The position numbers and the translations under genes were made by a program. A DNA stretch of 64,000 nucleotides. Origin: Cymodocea nodosa (Eukaryota; Streptophyta; Magnoliopsida; Alismatales; Cymodoceaceae). The stretch covers positions 18,364,501-18,428,500 of the forward strand of contig CM072341.1 in NCBI GenBank assembly GCA_036874045.1, read 5' to 3'. The notes beneath the pieces were generated by a model. That model saw only the letters and a list, made by a program, of their open reading frames with translations, searched no databases and had not been told where the DNA came from. This document shows, piece after piece, positions 1 through 11,489 of this stretch (its first letter is position 1; every line of letters begins with the position of its first letter).

Positions 1-342
1 CATTACACATTATTCACCATAATAATAAAGTTCATTACATTTGTCAACATTACTCAACAATAGAAAAGGCATTCATAAGTTATGATACTTTATTCATTCT
101 ATTCTTATTTCTGTTGAGATATTAATAAATTATTCTACTAATTCTTTTCTTTATAACAAAGTCATTGCTTTGAATTTTTCACTGTTACTAAGACTTTCAA
201 TTCATAGTAATGTTTCTATAGCTTGTATTGTAAGACTTCTTTGTTTTACTTTCAAATGCAACATTTGTTATTGCACTTTAACTTGTTTCTGAATTTGAAG
301 TTGTTATTTCTATATGTTTGTCACATTATCATAATATTCTTA
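1..342. other. AT-rich spacer
   Basis: Very AT-rich sequence with short reading frames only. I see no coding or repeat signal that can be named. It may be the continuation of the decayed Myb/SANT-like gene to its right. Confidence 0.4.
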
Positions 343-1198
343 TCAAACTTTAACTTTATATTCTTGTTTTTCACATAATGACATAATAGCATATGTAACT
401 TCTTTAAATGAAGATATCATTAGTTGTGCTAACTCTACATGTAGTCTTAGACGTTTTCCCTTTTTCATCTTAATATACTTTATTGATGAAGATGTTGGAG
501 CTTGAAGATGGGTATCATCTGTATCCATTAGATTGTCACTTGGTGGTGTGAAGTATTGAAAACAATTTTCATTTGGTGAGAGCATCATTTTATTTGTTCA
601 TCCATAAGTACAGTTCTTTCATTCTAACTAGTTGTTTCAAGGTCTTTACTAACATTTCCTATAATCATATTACTTTCAAATAGCAATTGCAATTGATCAT
701 AAATGAGACATGGTTTACCTTTAAGAGAGTCACAATTTGAATGGTTTTGCAAGATTAGAAAAATATTAGTATATACAGAATGTATAAATTATATTAATAT
801 ATTCAAAAATATTATCTTAATAAATTCATTTCAAACTTCATCTAAAATATCAGAATGACTTTGTATGTAATTTCATCCTCAACTACTTTGAGACATAATT
901 TTTTGTGTAATTGCAATATATCTATTGTCATGTTTTAATTCAACTGTTAACATTTTTCTTTATGATACTTGCATTTGTATCGTATTTCTCTATTACCTTA
1001 TTTTATGTTTTGACTTTTAACTTTTCCATCATGTGTCTTTCCATTCCCTTCATTTAAAACATCTTCTAATATACCTAAAAATGTAGCATCTACTTTTGCA
1101 TTCCAATTAATATAAGATCTTTGTTTATCTTGTGTTGTGTTTTCTGTACTAGTTATATCTAATATACAACACATATATATAAATGAAAAAGACATCAT
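343..1198 (-). pseudogene. Decayed Myb/SANT-like DNA-binding domain gene (L10-interacting MYB / Harbinger-associated type)
   Basis: Read on the minus strand, 1198-998 opens with a segment containing WNAKVDATFLGILEDVLNEG, which resembles the start of the plant Myb/SANT-like domain (Myb_DNA-bind_3; typically Trp, acidic, then LL-x-L). Downstream (about 990-900) the same strand gives VIEKYDTNASIIKK, matching the second helix region of that domain, but it is followed by several stops. At about 720-600 a FYDQL-like motif appears (IYDQLQLLFES). 588-343 is a Ser/Thr/Pro-rich tail with a basic KMKKGKRLRL cluster, also usual for this family. The order is right but stop codons and frame changes break it, so I call it a pseudogene. 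Such genes are often mobilised with PIF/Harbinger elements, where a Myb-like partner assists the transposase. The assignment rests on remembered family resemblance and could be wrong in detail. Confidence 0.55.
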
Positions 1199-2408
1199 TT
1201 AAATAAGAAAAATCAAAATTAATGGTGTGTTAAAATCAACAACATATATAAAAGAAATTATCACATACACATCAAAATCAACAATATGCCACTTTTTTAT
1301 AAGAAAGAGTAAGTTAAATCCCATCATGAAAAATAAATTTCATCTAGACAAACATCATTGAAATAAGTATGACAAGAACTTTAGCTAAATGACAAAATAA
1401 AATTTTAAAAATTTCATGCATGAATATTACAATGTTCACGATATGTTTTGACATCAACCATTAATTTAATCATTAATCCTTTGTATGTAGTTTACCTTGT
1501 AGAAGACTACGTGTTGCACCCAAGGTCATATTTATGGAAATCATAACCACATGCATGAAAAATCAATAGAGAAAGAATATTCTACATTAATTACTCTATT
1601 ATACATAAAATATTATAACAAAAACAACACGTAGAAGATTTAAATGCAATGTTAATCTTTAGATTAGAATCTCAAAGTTTTAACATGTTGGGAGTGTTGA
1701 GTAAAAATTCTATATTAGTAAAAAAGAAACAAATCTAAACTTATACAATGTAAAATCCACCTATTACTATTATTTGTTTTTAAATTAAACTTTAGCATGG
1801 TATGTAAGTAAATTCACTATATGATACTTGTTGGTAAATAAATAAGTCATAAATAAGTTGAGTACAAGTCTAATAAAAAAGAAAGAGAATTTGAGATTGA
1901 CTTTTACAATATAGGCAACAAAGACTTAGATTGATAAGCAAAAATAGATCTCCAATTCTGTAGATGAAGAGACCCTTTCAAATGTTATTCACAAGGACCA
2001 AGACTTTACAAGTGTACATGATGTGTTTCATCGAAGCAGGCTACCTAAAACAAAACCCATGAGTTGAAGATGTCCCAAATATGATCACGCACTTTCCAAA
2101 AATTGATTTTGTTGGTCAATCCACATTTCTTATTTTTGGTGTAATCAAAGATACATTTGTTGGCTGCTACAAATCTTTCAGAAAGACTTTAGCATTTACA
2201 AAAGTAATATGTGATGGGTGATCTATGCACAACTCTAACTAGATGATTTGTCAAGAGTTAAGTAACCATCTTCACAACACTATTAATGAGAATAATTGAG
2301 AAAAAAACCCATAAATCTCCTCTACACCACTAACCTTTTGGATAATGAAAATGAAATCGAATTTGAGTGCCCAAAAATGAAATTAAATTGAGTGTCATTT
2401 CATACCTA
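1199..2408. other. AT-rich spacer, nothing identified
   Basis: About 1.2 kb of AT-rich DNA with no reading frame above noise, no inverted terminal repeats that I could pair, and no tRNA-like boxes. Confidence 0.5.
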
Positions 2409-2600
2409 GTGGAGCAAGGTCAAGTAATGAGATCAAGTAGCAGTCGAGGTGGAGCAAGGTCGAGCAATGACTAAGGTAAAGTAGTTATTGAGGTGGAGTG
2501 AGGTCGAGCAATGGTTGAAGTGAAGCAAGGTTGAGTAGTGGCCAAGGTGGAGTGAGGTTGAGTAGTAGTCAAGGTAGAATGAGGTCGAGCAATGGCTAAG
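2409..2600. repeat. 27-bp minisatellite, about six units
   Basis: Units of 27 bp can be laid out end to end at 2449-2475, 2493-2519, 2520-2546, 2547-2573 and 2574-2600, with a 17-bp partial unit at 2476-2492 and a looser 29-bp copy at 2409-2437. Each unit begins GTGGAG or GTRRAR and contains the core AGGTCGAGCAATG or AGGTTGAGTAGTG. The unit is a multiple of three, so the minus strand stays open and gives a 9-residue repeating peptide. I see no evidence that it is translated. Confidence 0.85.
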
Positions 2601-2870
2601 GTTGAGGTCGAGGTTGAGCAAGGGTTGCAAGGTCAGGTGAGGTCCACTAGTCTATCGAGGTCTAGCAGTTGGACGAGACCGAGCGACGTCCAACAATCGA
2701 GAGAGATTGAGTGAAGGTTAGGTAAGATATGGTAGTCATGCAAGATCGAGCTAGGTCAAGTGAGGTTAACAAAGGTCGTTCGAGGTCGACCAAGGTTAGA
2801 CAAGGTTGGCTAAGGTCAAATGAGGTGGAGTAGTCCACTAAGGTTGAGCAAGATATTTCGAGCAATGTTC
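2601..2870. repeat. Degenerate roughly 10-bp tandem repeat (GAGGTCRAGY-like)
   Basis: This continues the minisatellite but with a shorter period. From about 2750 to 2830 successive ten-base steps start with GGTC or GGTT (for example AGGTCGACCA, AGGTTAGACA, AGGTTGGCTA, AGGTCAAATG). It looks like the ancestral short motif from which the 27-bp unit grew. Confidence 0.6.
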
Positions 2871-3549
2871 AGACACAATGTGTCGATTTCTTGCATTTCA
2901 GAAAGGAGGTTATCCAATTTTCAGGAAACTCTTGTTTTTTATATTTAGGAAAAATTTTTAATTTTCCCAAATTTTCATATCTACCAAGCAAGTAAACTTT
3001 TTTTCACATATTCCTTTCCAAAAATTCCAACAATGTACAAACACCTCCCCTAAATACATCTCACTCAAGAGTTGGATTTTATGAAATATTTTACATATAT
3101 TTTTATCTTTTTCTTTATATATTTAATAATTTTGACTTGTAATTTTTCTTAAATTTTTATATTTATTTTTAAATAAAAATATTTTGAAAGACCAAAGAAT
3201 GTAAAAAAACTAAAATCATTTAGTTAAAAATTAAGAAAAAATATTTAAATTTATGTAATCTAACAAAAAATTTGACTAGAAATAACCGAAGGAGAAAATT
3301 TACGTGGTTATCATGAAATTATGACTTAAATTGTTGTTATTGTAATTTTAAATAAAATATCACAAAATACTTAATCTTAAATAATTATTTAAAAATTTAA
3401 ATAAATTATGTAAAATTTTGAAACCCAATGCTATTTCAATTACTCTTTTCTTGATAACGGTATAAATTTTACAAAGATATTTAGGTAAATAACTAACCCT
3501 GAAACTTTTCCTTGATAATACCAAATTACAAAACTTGCCGTAAATTTTT
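2871..3549. other. AT-rich spacer upstream of mtHSP70
   Basis: Strongly AT-rich sequence with poly-A and poly-T runs and no recognisable gene. Composition changes sharply to GC-richer DNA near 3550, where the mtHSP70 promoter region begins. Confidence 0.5.
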
Positions 3550-3673
3550 CTAATCTCGGCGGAGGAGAACTTTCTAGCGATTACGAGAACCCCAACTATC
3601 GTCTACAGACACTTTTGCTGAACACGCCTACCCAAACCACCGATTTTTGACGATGAAAGGACATTCCTACCCT

Positions 3674-3730
3674 CACGTGGACCAGAGGACCAGAAGAAGG
3701 AATGGACAGGATTGCCCAAAATTCCACGTG
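3674..3730. promoter_or_regulatory. Two G-boxes (CACGTG) upstream of mtHSP70
   Basis: Perfect palindromic CACGTG hexamers lie at 3674-3679 and 3725-3730, 51 bp apart and about 280 and 230 bp upstream of the mtHSP70 ATG at 3956. In plants CACGTG is bound by bZIP and bHLH factors (ABF/HY5/PIF classes). That these sites are functional is inferred from position only. Confidence 0.55.
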
Positions 3731-3955
3731 TCCATAGATTAGGAGCGAGACAATCGTACGGTAAGAGCATTACGGGAAAATAGGAAATGGAAGAGAAAGG
3801 CGAGGTAAAACCCCGCCGAGACGAGAACCCTAGCTCTCTGTCAGTCTCGGTCTCTTCGTGCGGCTCGTTCGCTCGTCGTACCTTGGTCCTGTTCATATCC
3901 TTCCCGGCCGACGTCTCTCAGGGCTAATCTGAATCTCCGCATCTCAACAATCGAT

Positions 3956-6900
3956 ATGGCGGCGACGGCTGTGCTCAGAGCCATGAGGCGGCGAGATCTC
4001 TCCACCTCACTCTCCGCTCTCAGAGCCGTAAGATGCTTGTGCCACTTTGTTTCTCGTTTGTTGAGATATTATTGGTTAATTTTTTTAATGCCGTTTCTCT
4101 CTTTCATCGTTAGCAAGAATCTGTTGTGCTAGTCTGTTTCGATATATCTTTTTGCTTTTTTCCAGTGACTAATTGCAGTTGTGGTAGTATCCTTGAAGTT
4201 TGTTTTCTTACATCTTTTGAGCATATTCGGAGATTAATGTGTGAATGATGTAAGAGCATCGATTTTCGAAGTTTATCGATGCCCGTGACACCAGAAATTT
4301 CTTATTAGATTTTCTGTGTTGTCCATAACTTTGCGACTTATTTTTGTTATGGTCTTGCCAAATGAATGAATTCCTACACCTCCTAGTCATGTTTGGCCTG
4401 TGTTCTCTTTATATGATGCCGCGCCATTTCACTTTCTTTGTTGATTTACTCAACATGAATTTCTACTTGCCGATTGTGCATTTATCGTGCAGATTACCAA
4501 AACTCTGCACCAGGGTTGCCACATGGACACTAGTTTTTTTTTTTTTTTTCTTTCTCGGTGTGAAGCTATTTTCTAAGATCAGTTATTTCTTTCTTAAAGA
4601 ATTTTGTGGAATGAATTCAACGAGCTGAGTTCACTAGCTTAGTATGTGCCATTTTCCTCGTCAAGGTTCTAATCTCAATGCCAACTTACCGATTTTAAGA
4701 AAAAAACTCAGTCGCTTGGTTGATGAGAAGCGATCCTAATTACAACTTCATAATTCTTATTACCTACATGAAAAAGGGATTTGAAGCTAATTCTCAGCAA
4801 CCCAAGCCCATAGCAACAAAAGGAAAAAGTTTTGTTAGTTTTTCCTCTGCCATTGTTGCATTTTAGATTCACTTTTATTGTACAAGGATTTTGGTTTCCT
4901 TAAGGTATGGAAGTTCTCTAAAGTATGAAAGGTTAGTCAGTGGACTCGGTACCATCCATTCCAATACAGTTGATTTCCGTTTAACAGCCAAGGATTTGCA
5001 GTACATATTTTGTCGTTTCCACTGCTTGTGATTGCGACAACCATGCAGAAACAATGGATTCCATCTACGGATATGAGTTGAAATTGCTCAAAGTGTTCCA
5101 GTGTAAGCGTACAGATAATCTGAAACATGATGCAACATGCCAGTAAAGAGGATCAGACACTTGGACTTGCTGCTTGCCACATGGCATGCCAATTGAGTTC
5201 TTCTGGAGTTGTGATTTGTAAAGAAAAGGAGACATAAGTCAAAGGAAAATTTCCTTTTTAAATTGTTTTATTTTTTTTCATATTGCAAGTATGGTAATTT
5301 TTAATATAATTGCAATTTTCTCTGGGTATGTTTGTGATGATTTTAAGATGTCTTTTGATACACGTAAATGGATTCCTCTATGTGATCTAGATACAAAACG
5401 AGAGGGAATGAAGAACAAGTACACATGAACAACATGAATTATGTAGTTCTGCAATTTGCCCACGACCATGGCTGCACTAGCCTTTTTTGCACTATTTTCA
5501 AATATGGAATTACACGTTACAAGAGACTGCCCCTTTCAAGTTGAAGAGAATAGGGCATCACTGGAATAGATTTGCACAATCAGGTTCCATATACCCAATT
5601 ATTTCAACTAAGAAGTAATTCTGAGCTATACCGTGCAGCATAATATAATCATAAATTTAATTTGGCTGAATTCTGTTGCAATTTTTTGGTTGCAAGCTAT
5701 TTATGACAATAATTGTTACACACTGTCTGAAGGCAATTACAAAATTCACAGTACATGCTGCTAAATAAGATTATCACAATTGTTTAAACATCAACAATGT
5801 AATTTAGCAAAGTAAAACACTGGGGTTTTGAGTTAAGCACCAATGGATCCTTCTGCTGGAAATATTGTATATTGGAAAGGTTTTTGGGAAGAATAAATAC
5901 TATGGTAGTAGCATGCTATTTATGTTCAATTTTTTGACGTGTAATAGGCATGCCATATCCACGTCCTGAAATGTGGTCAGTTCAATTTAGGAAATTGTTA
6001 TGGTCTTATTTTGATGGGCCCATTGATAAATTATTCATCATCTCAGGTTTCTAATGCAAAACCATCATGGCCTTTATCTGCTTTGGGTGGACGATTGTCA
6101 AATTTAGCAAGACCATTCAGGTAAAAACACTATGTTTCTTCTTTTTATTCTTAGTTTTTCATTTGTTTCATATCTTATTTGCAATGATTAATAATTTTGC
6201 AGTTCTAAACCTGTGGCAAATGATGTCATCGGCATAGATTTAGGAACAACAAATTCATGCGTTTCTGTTATGGAAGGAAAGGTTAGTTACCTCCCATTAT
6301 ATTGTTGCAATTATATTTCTCTTCATGCTTTTGAAGTTTTGATAATAAACTATAAGATGAAAGTGTTTCCTTAGTAGATCAGCTTTGCTAATTTTGTGAT
6401 ATCTATGTGCTTCAATCATTTAACTAAGTTGTTTACTACAATACTTGTAGAATGCTAAAGTTATTGAAAACTCTGAAGGAGCACGGACCACACCTTCTGT
6501 TGTTGCCTTTAATCAGAAAAGTGAACTGCTTGTTGGGACACCAGCCAAACGTCAGGCAGTGACCAATCCAACAAACACTCTCTTTGGAACGAAACGGTTG
6601 ATTGGACGTCGTTTTGATGATTCTCAGACACAGAAGGAGATGAAAATGGTCCCTTATAAAATAGTCAAAGCTGCCAATGGTGATGCTTGGGTTGAGGCCA
6701 ATGGTCAGCAGTATTCCCCCAGTCAAATTGGTGCTTTTGTCTTGACAAAAATGAAGGAAACTTCTGAATCATACCTTGGAAAATCTATCTCAAAGGCAGT
6801 GATCACCGTTCCTGCTTATTTCAATGATGCCCAACGTCAGGCTACAAAAGATGCCGGTAGAATTGCGGGGCTTGATGTACAAAGAATAATCAATGAACCA

Positions 6901-8914
6901 ACAGCTGCTGCACTTTCCTATGGATTGACTAACAAGGAGGGATTAATAGCGGTTTTTGATCTTGGTGGGGGGACCTTTGATATTTCAATTTTGGAAATTT
7001 CTAATGGTGTCTTTGAGGTAGGGAATAGTTGATTGTGGAGGAGTCTAGTTTTTCTCATATTGTGAACTAATATTCTTGTCTTTGCTTTTCAGGTGAAAGC
7101 AACTAATGGCGACACTTTCCTAGGTGGGGAAGATTTTGACAATGCTCTGTTGGAGTTTTTAGTTAGCGAGTTTAAAAGAACGGAGGCTATTGATCTATCG
7201 AAGGACAGGCTTGCACTGCAAAGGCTCCGAGAAGCAGCAGAGAAGGCTAAGATAGAGCTTTCTTCTACATCTCAGACTGACATTAATTTGCCATTTATAA
7301 CTGCTGATGCAACGGGAGCCAAGCATTTGAATATCACACTGACAAGGTCAAAGTTTGAGGTTCTTGTAAACAGTCTGATCGAGAGAACCAGGAATCCCTG
7401 CAAGAGCTGTTTGAAGGATGCTGGTGTTTCTACAAAGGAAGTTGATGAGGTTCTTCTTGTAGGTGGTATGACTAGAGTCCCAAAGGTTCAAGAAATTGTT
7501 GGTGAAATATTTGGGAAGACCCCAAGCAAGGGTGTAAACCCAGATGAGGCAGTGGCAATGGGGGCGGCTATTCAGGGTGGCATCCTACGAGGAGATGTGA
7601 AGGAGTTGCTGCTTTTAGACGTTACACCTTTGTCTCTTGGTATAGAAACCTTGGGTGGTATTTTCACGAGGCTAATCAACAGGAACACGACCATTCCTAC
7701 AAAGAAAAGTCAAGTGAGTTCATTTCTTTTTATTGCATATTATGTTCAAGTATACATTATTTTCTATTCTACAAAGTTTTTAGTTTCGATCCACAACTAC
7801 ACTATCTTATTGCAGTTTGTCTCCAGACTGAAAATTTATGAGTCTACTCTAAAGCGATTAGGTGTAGCCCACACAATAGGACAACTTTGTATTTTCTACA
7901 TATAGTTTTTAGCTAAAGGTGGTCAGATAGATTAAAGCAAAATCAAGTAAATCATAATGATACAAGCGAACATGATTGACCGGCTAAACTTGGGTATGCT
8001 TACGGCATTAGTTTGTAGCTGCTAATGATAATTGTGAACTTAGTTTTTTTTTTCCCTCTGTTACTTCTGAGGTATAGACTCATGGTATCAAATGTCAACA
8101 TGTGCTGATGGAATTGCCTGACATTTTTCCTATTACGAGTTCGGTATGATTGATCTAGAAGTTGTTAATATGGACCAATATGGCATATAAATTTCTTCTT
8201 TTATATATTGGCTTGATACTGGATGTGTTTACCACGTGTTACTTTCCATATGATTCTCACCCTTTCTCGTCCATTGTCGGCTGCCAGGTGTTTTCTACAG
8301 CAGCAGATAACCAGACTCAGGTTGGCGTTCGTGTGCTTCAAGGAGAACGTGAGATGGCTTCAGACAACAAGCTTCTCGGTGAGTTTGAGCTTGTGGGTAT
8401 CCCACCGGCGCCACGGGGCATGCCTCAGATTGAAGTCACGTTTGATATCGATGCCAATGGAATTGTTACGGTATCTGCCAAAGACAAAGCTACGGGAAAG
8501 GAACAACAGATAACCATTCGTTCTTCTGGTGGTCTGTCGGAAGATGAGATTGAGAAGATGGTGAAGGAAGCCGAGTTACATGCACAGAAGGATCAGGAAA
8601 AGAAAGCTCTCATCGATATAAAGAACAGTGCTGACACAACAATCTACAGCATTGAGAAGAGTTTGGCTGAGTACAGGGACAAAATTCCATCGGAGGTTGC
8701 CACTGAGATAGAGTCTGCGATTTCTGATTTGCGCCAGGCTATGGCTGGGGAAAGTGTAGACGAGATAAAGGCAAAACTTGATGCTGCAAACAAGGCAGTC
8801 TCCAAGATTGGGCAGCACATGGCCGGTGGGGCAGGTGGGTCTTCTTCTGGCGGCTCTTCAGGTGGTGAGCAGACCAGTGAAGCCGAATATGAAGAAGTAA
8901 AGAAGGGTAAGTGA
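3956..8914 (+). CDS. mtHSC70: Mitochondrial heat shock protein 70 (mtHSC70/DnaK type)
   Basis: ATP-driven chaperone of the mitochondrial matrix, the motor for protein import and folding with DnaJ and GrpE partners. Six exons: 3956-4027, 6047-6120, 6203-6281, 6451-7017, 7093-7713, 8288-8914. All have GT-AG borders and matching phases and give 679 aa, the usual length. Residues 1 to about 50 are Arg/Ser/Ala-rich and non-acidic, a mitochondrial presequence. The ATPase domain begins at [13 protein letters not shown] (56-68), and the second phosphate loop DLGGGTFD is at 245-252. The HSP70 signature [12 protein letters not shown] is present in exon 5. The C-terminus is a Gly/Ser-rich linker ending [11 protein letters not shown], the organellar type rather than the cytosolic [24 protein letters not shown] is typical of the mitochondrial/DnaK branch. 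No broken residue was seen. The start is the first ATG after the GC-rich leader. Confidence 0.97.
4028..6046 (+). other. Intron 1 of mtHSP70 (2.0 kb)
   Basis: The intron separates the first half of the mitochondrial presequence from the rest. It contains a T-run near 4531-4550 but no reading frame or repeat I can name. Confidence 0.8.
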
Positions 8915-9133
8915 AAAGCGACAGCAATGCCGAAGCAAAAACTGAGATGACCGGCTCACGTTGACGTCAATTCTTGCTACTTGAGGGAATTATCAATGAG
9001 TAGTGTGACATAGTATGAAGCTTTAGATATATATGGTTTAAGAATCCTTGATACGCGCTTCAGAGCTTCGCAATTTCGCTTAAAACGTGGTATGATTTTC
9101 ATTTTATGTTGCACTTATTTATTCAGCTTCGTT

Positions 9134-9152
9134 GGGGGGGGGGGGGGGGGGG
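9134..9152 (+). repeat. Run of 19 G
   Basis: Uninterrupted guanine homopolymer about 220 bp after the mtHSP70 stop codon, so probably inside or just past its 3' UTR. Long G runs are rare in AT-rich plant DNA. It could fold as a G-quadruplex in RNA, or its length could be a sequencing error. Confidence 0.9.
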
Positions 9153-9520
9153 CATTTTTTCTTTCGAATTCATGCCCGATTTTGCTGTTTGCAAAGAATG
9201 GAACTGCAACTAATGCGTGCAATTTCTCCTTGTCGCCTTCATGGTTGTTTTGGAAATTGGCTACGATCATGGACCTATGTAGTTTTTTTATTTAAACTGG
9301 TGTCAATTTTCCATTAAATTATTATATCAAATAAGAAGGGTATATAAATTTTCTAATTTTAAATGTCAAGTAGTAAACATTCACCATTGCCTTATAAAAT
9401 GTATTTTTTAGTTTGAAGATAATAAGATGTATTATTAGAATTTATTATTTTATCTTATATTAAAATTTACATATGTTTTAATAATAGTCCATTTTTGTGA
9501 ATGAACTTATCTTTCGGTTG
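9153..9520. other. Spacer after mtHSP70
   Basis: Probable mtHSP70 3' end followed by AT-rich DNA. No feature identified. Confidence 0.4.
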
Positions 9521-10260
9521 AGTTAGATGATGCTAGGATCCATTTAGATCTTATCGGGCTGCGGACTTGTGCCCCTCGTTCGGGCCTACCGAATTCCGTC
9601 GTACAGGAGCACTTTGGTAGGTGGCCCATCGTTGTGCCGGTGGTGAATCGTCAGGCACACCGTCCGAACGTCGGCGGTGGGTCGGCCATCGTCACCTGCG
9701 GTGAACAACATAAGGGGGAAGTACTGATTTTTAGTTTACATGCACTCGGCTCATATAAGCTTGTAAGTTTTTATTTATATCTGGATCGCTTCCCAAAGGA
9801 ATCAGTGTAATAAACTCAACCTCATGTAAAAGGATTATGACATACTGATCGGTGGGTGCTACGTCCGGGTTTTGCCCCCCAAATCTAGACGAACGGGAAA
9901 AACGTTATGTTTGTTGAAAGCCAGCAAGCCTGGTGAGTAGTGGCGGTAGCGTACAAGCCTGGTTTGGTTCGGAAATAGGATATTTGGCGTCTAGGAAGTC
10001 GGCTGAACAACAATTGGCTTCCACTTGCAAATGATGACGGATTAGCCGTCGGCGTAAGAGCGCGATTATAAGCTCTTTGATGTTTAAGTTAATTGAGCAA
10101 AAGGAGGGAGATTGGGTTTGAGTAAGGGGCCTACCAATTGGAAGAGAACATGTAGTTGCTTTTCATTGGTCAAAAGTCAATTGCCAAGAATTATGAGTTG
10201 GCGTTGTCAATTGAGGTCGGTTTAGTTAAACAGGCAGGTGGTTTAACCAACAATGATATC
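9521..10260. other. GC-richer non-coding island, origin unknown
   Basis: Between AT-rich flanks this stretch has many CG-containing words (for example around 9555-9700 and 9855-10070). No reading frame is longer than noise, and no LTR ends, PBS or polypurine tract could be placed. It may be a decayed retroelement or the remains of a promoter or gene. I cannot name it. Confidence 0.35.
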
Positions 10261-11396
10261 GATCAAGGTCTTGTTTGGTGACCTTGTGTAGATTTCAAGA
10301 TAATAAAAATCTTTCTTTCTTGATTTTGTCACAATTTGATCATCTGATTTCATGTCGAGGGAATTACGTAAAATCAAGCAAAATTGATTTAAAAAATAAG
10401 CCAGAGAGTTTTATGCAAAACCAATTCTATCAACCATCTCATTAACGTACAGAACTAGACCTAAGTCTATTTTAGCCTTTCCTTCCTTATTTTTCTCTTA
10501 ATTTCTGTATCGAATTCTTCCTTCCAATTCTCTCTCTCAAGTTTTCTTTAACTTTTCTATACATACTTAATATTACTCAACCAAATTCAAGTTGCTGGAC
10601 TACTGAATGGTTGATATACATGTACACCCTGATGAGTAGAGAGATTATTCTTACATAAACAACGTGTAGGTGACCGACCATTAATCTATGAAGTATGCAG
10701 TACATACCGCCACTTGATCTATACACGCGATCAAAGATCACATGCAAGCAAGGAAGAGGACTAACTACTACTCGCTCTTACGTCAGTCAGGTGTATACGT
10801 ATGTTGAGAAAATAACCAAGAACGAAAAAGATGGTAGGCAGGGTTTGTGGGATATGTAAGCTGTGGGCATGGTTGATTGAATATGGCCGAAAACGGAATC
10901 GGCATCATACATAATAATAACGATGGAATCTCTTGTTCGGTCGGTCACGATGGGTGGGATGGACGTCGACGGGGCCTGTCCGGATCGAACAAGCCCAAAG
11001 CCCATGACCACCGGCGTCGGTGTCACGTTGACGTGCGTGGGCCAGCAGCCTTGCACGCCCCCTCCTCTCTCTTACGCGTTCGAAGATTCGAGTCTGAAAT
11101 ATCAATTTTAATCATCCAAATATTTTAGCAGCGGAGGGCACCTTTTCCTCCTTCAAGTTGTGGTACACGTATGGTAATTCTGTGTGCATGTGTGTTTTCC
11201 TGATTCAAATTCTAATGAGATTGATTAGGTTATTATAACTAGCTTATAATAATTATTACCGGTTATCAGCTACAAATTTAATTTCGAAACCCACCGTGCT
11301 TTTTCCCCTGAATTGATGAATAAAGATTTGAAAGTTTTGGCACCCATGAGGGTGGTACGTACGATGTATATTTGATAACGCGATTGATCTTTCCTT
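10261..11396. other. Spacer with a short GC-rich patch (10880-11080)
   Basis: The patch at 10880-11080 opens several overlapping short frames on both strands, as GC-rich DNA tends to do. None resembles a known protein. No gene is called. Confidence 0.4.
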
Positions 11397-11489
11397 GCGT
11401 GGTGACCCTTCTTCGAAGGAATGTAAGATAATTTTTAAGTTACGGCGTGGTGACCCTTCAAAGGAATGTGAGATCATTTTTAAGTTACG
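11397..11489. repeat. Tandem duplication, 48 bp + 45 bp
   Basis: Copy one spans 11397-11444 and copy two 11445-11489. They share GCGTGGTGACCCTTC at the start and TTTTTAAGTTACG at the end, with a 3-bp indel and few substitutions. Confidence 0.85.

Noticed and set aside
7714..7905. Read-through of mtHSP70 exon 5 to a stop at 7905, suggesting a truncated HSP70
   Set aside because: The frame merely enters intron 5. A GT at 7714 and an AG at 8286-8287 join KKSQ to VFSTAADN in phase, exactly as in the family.
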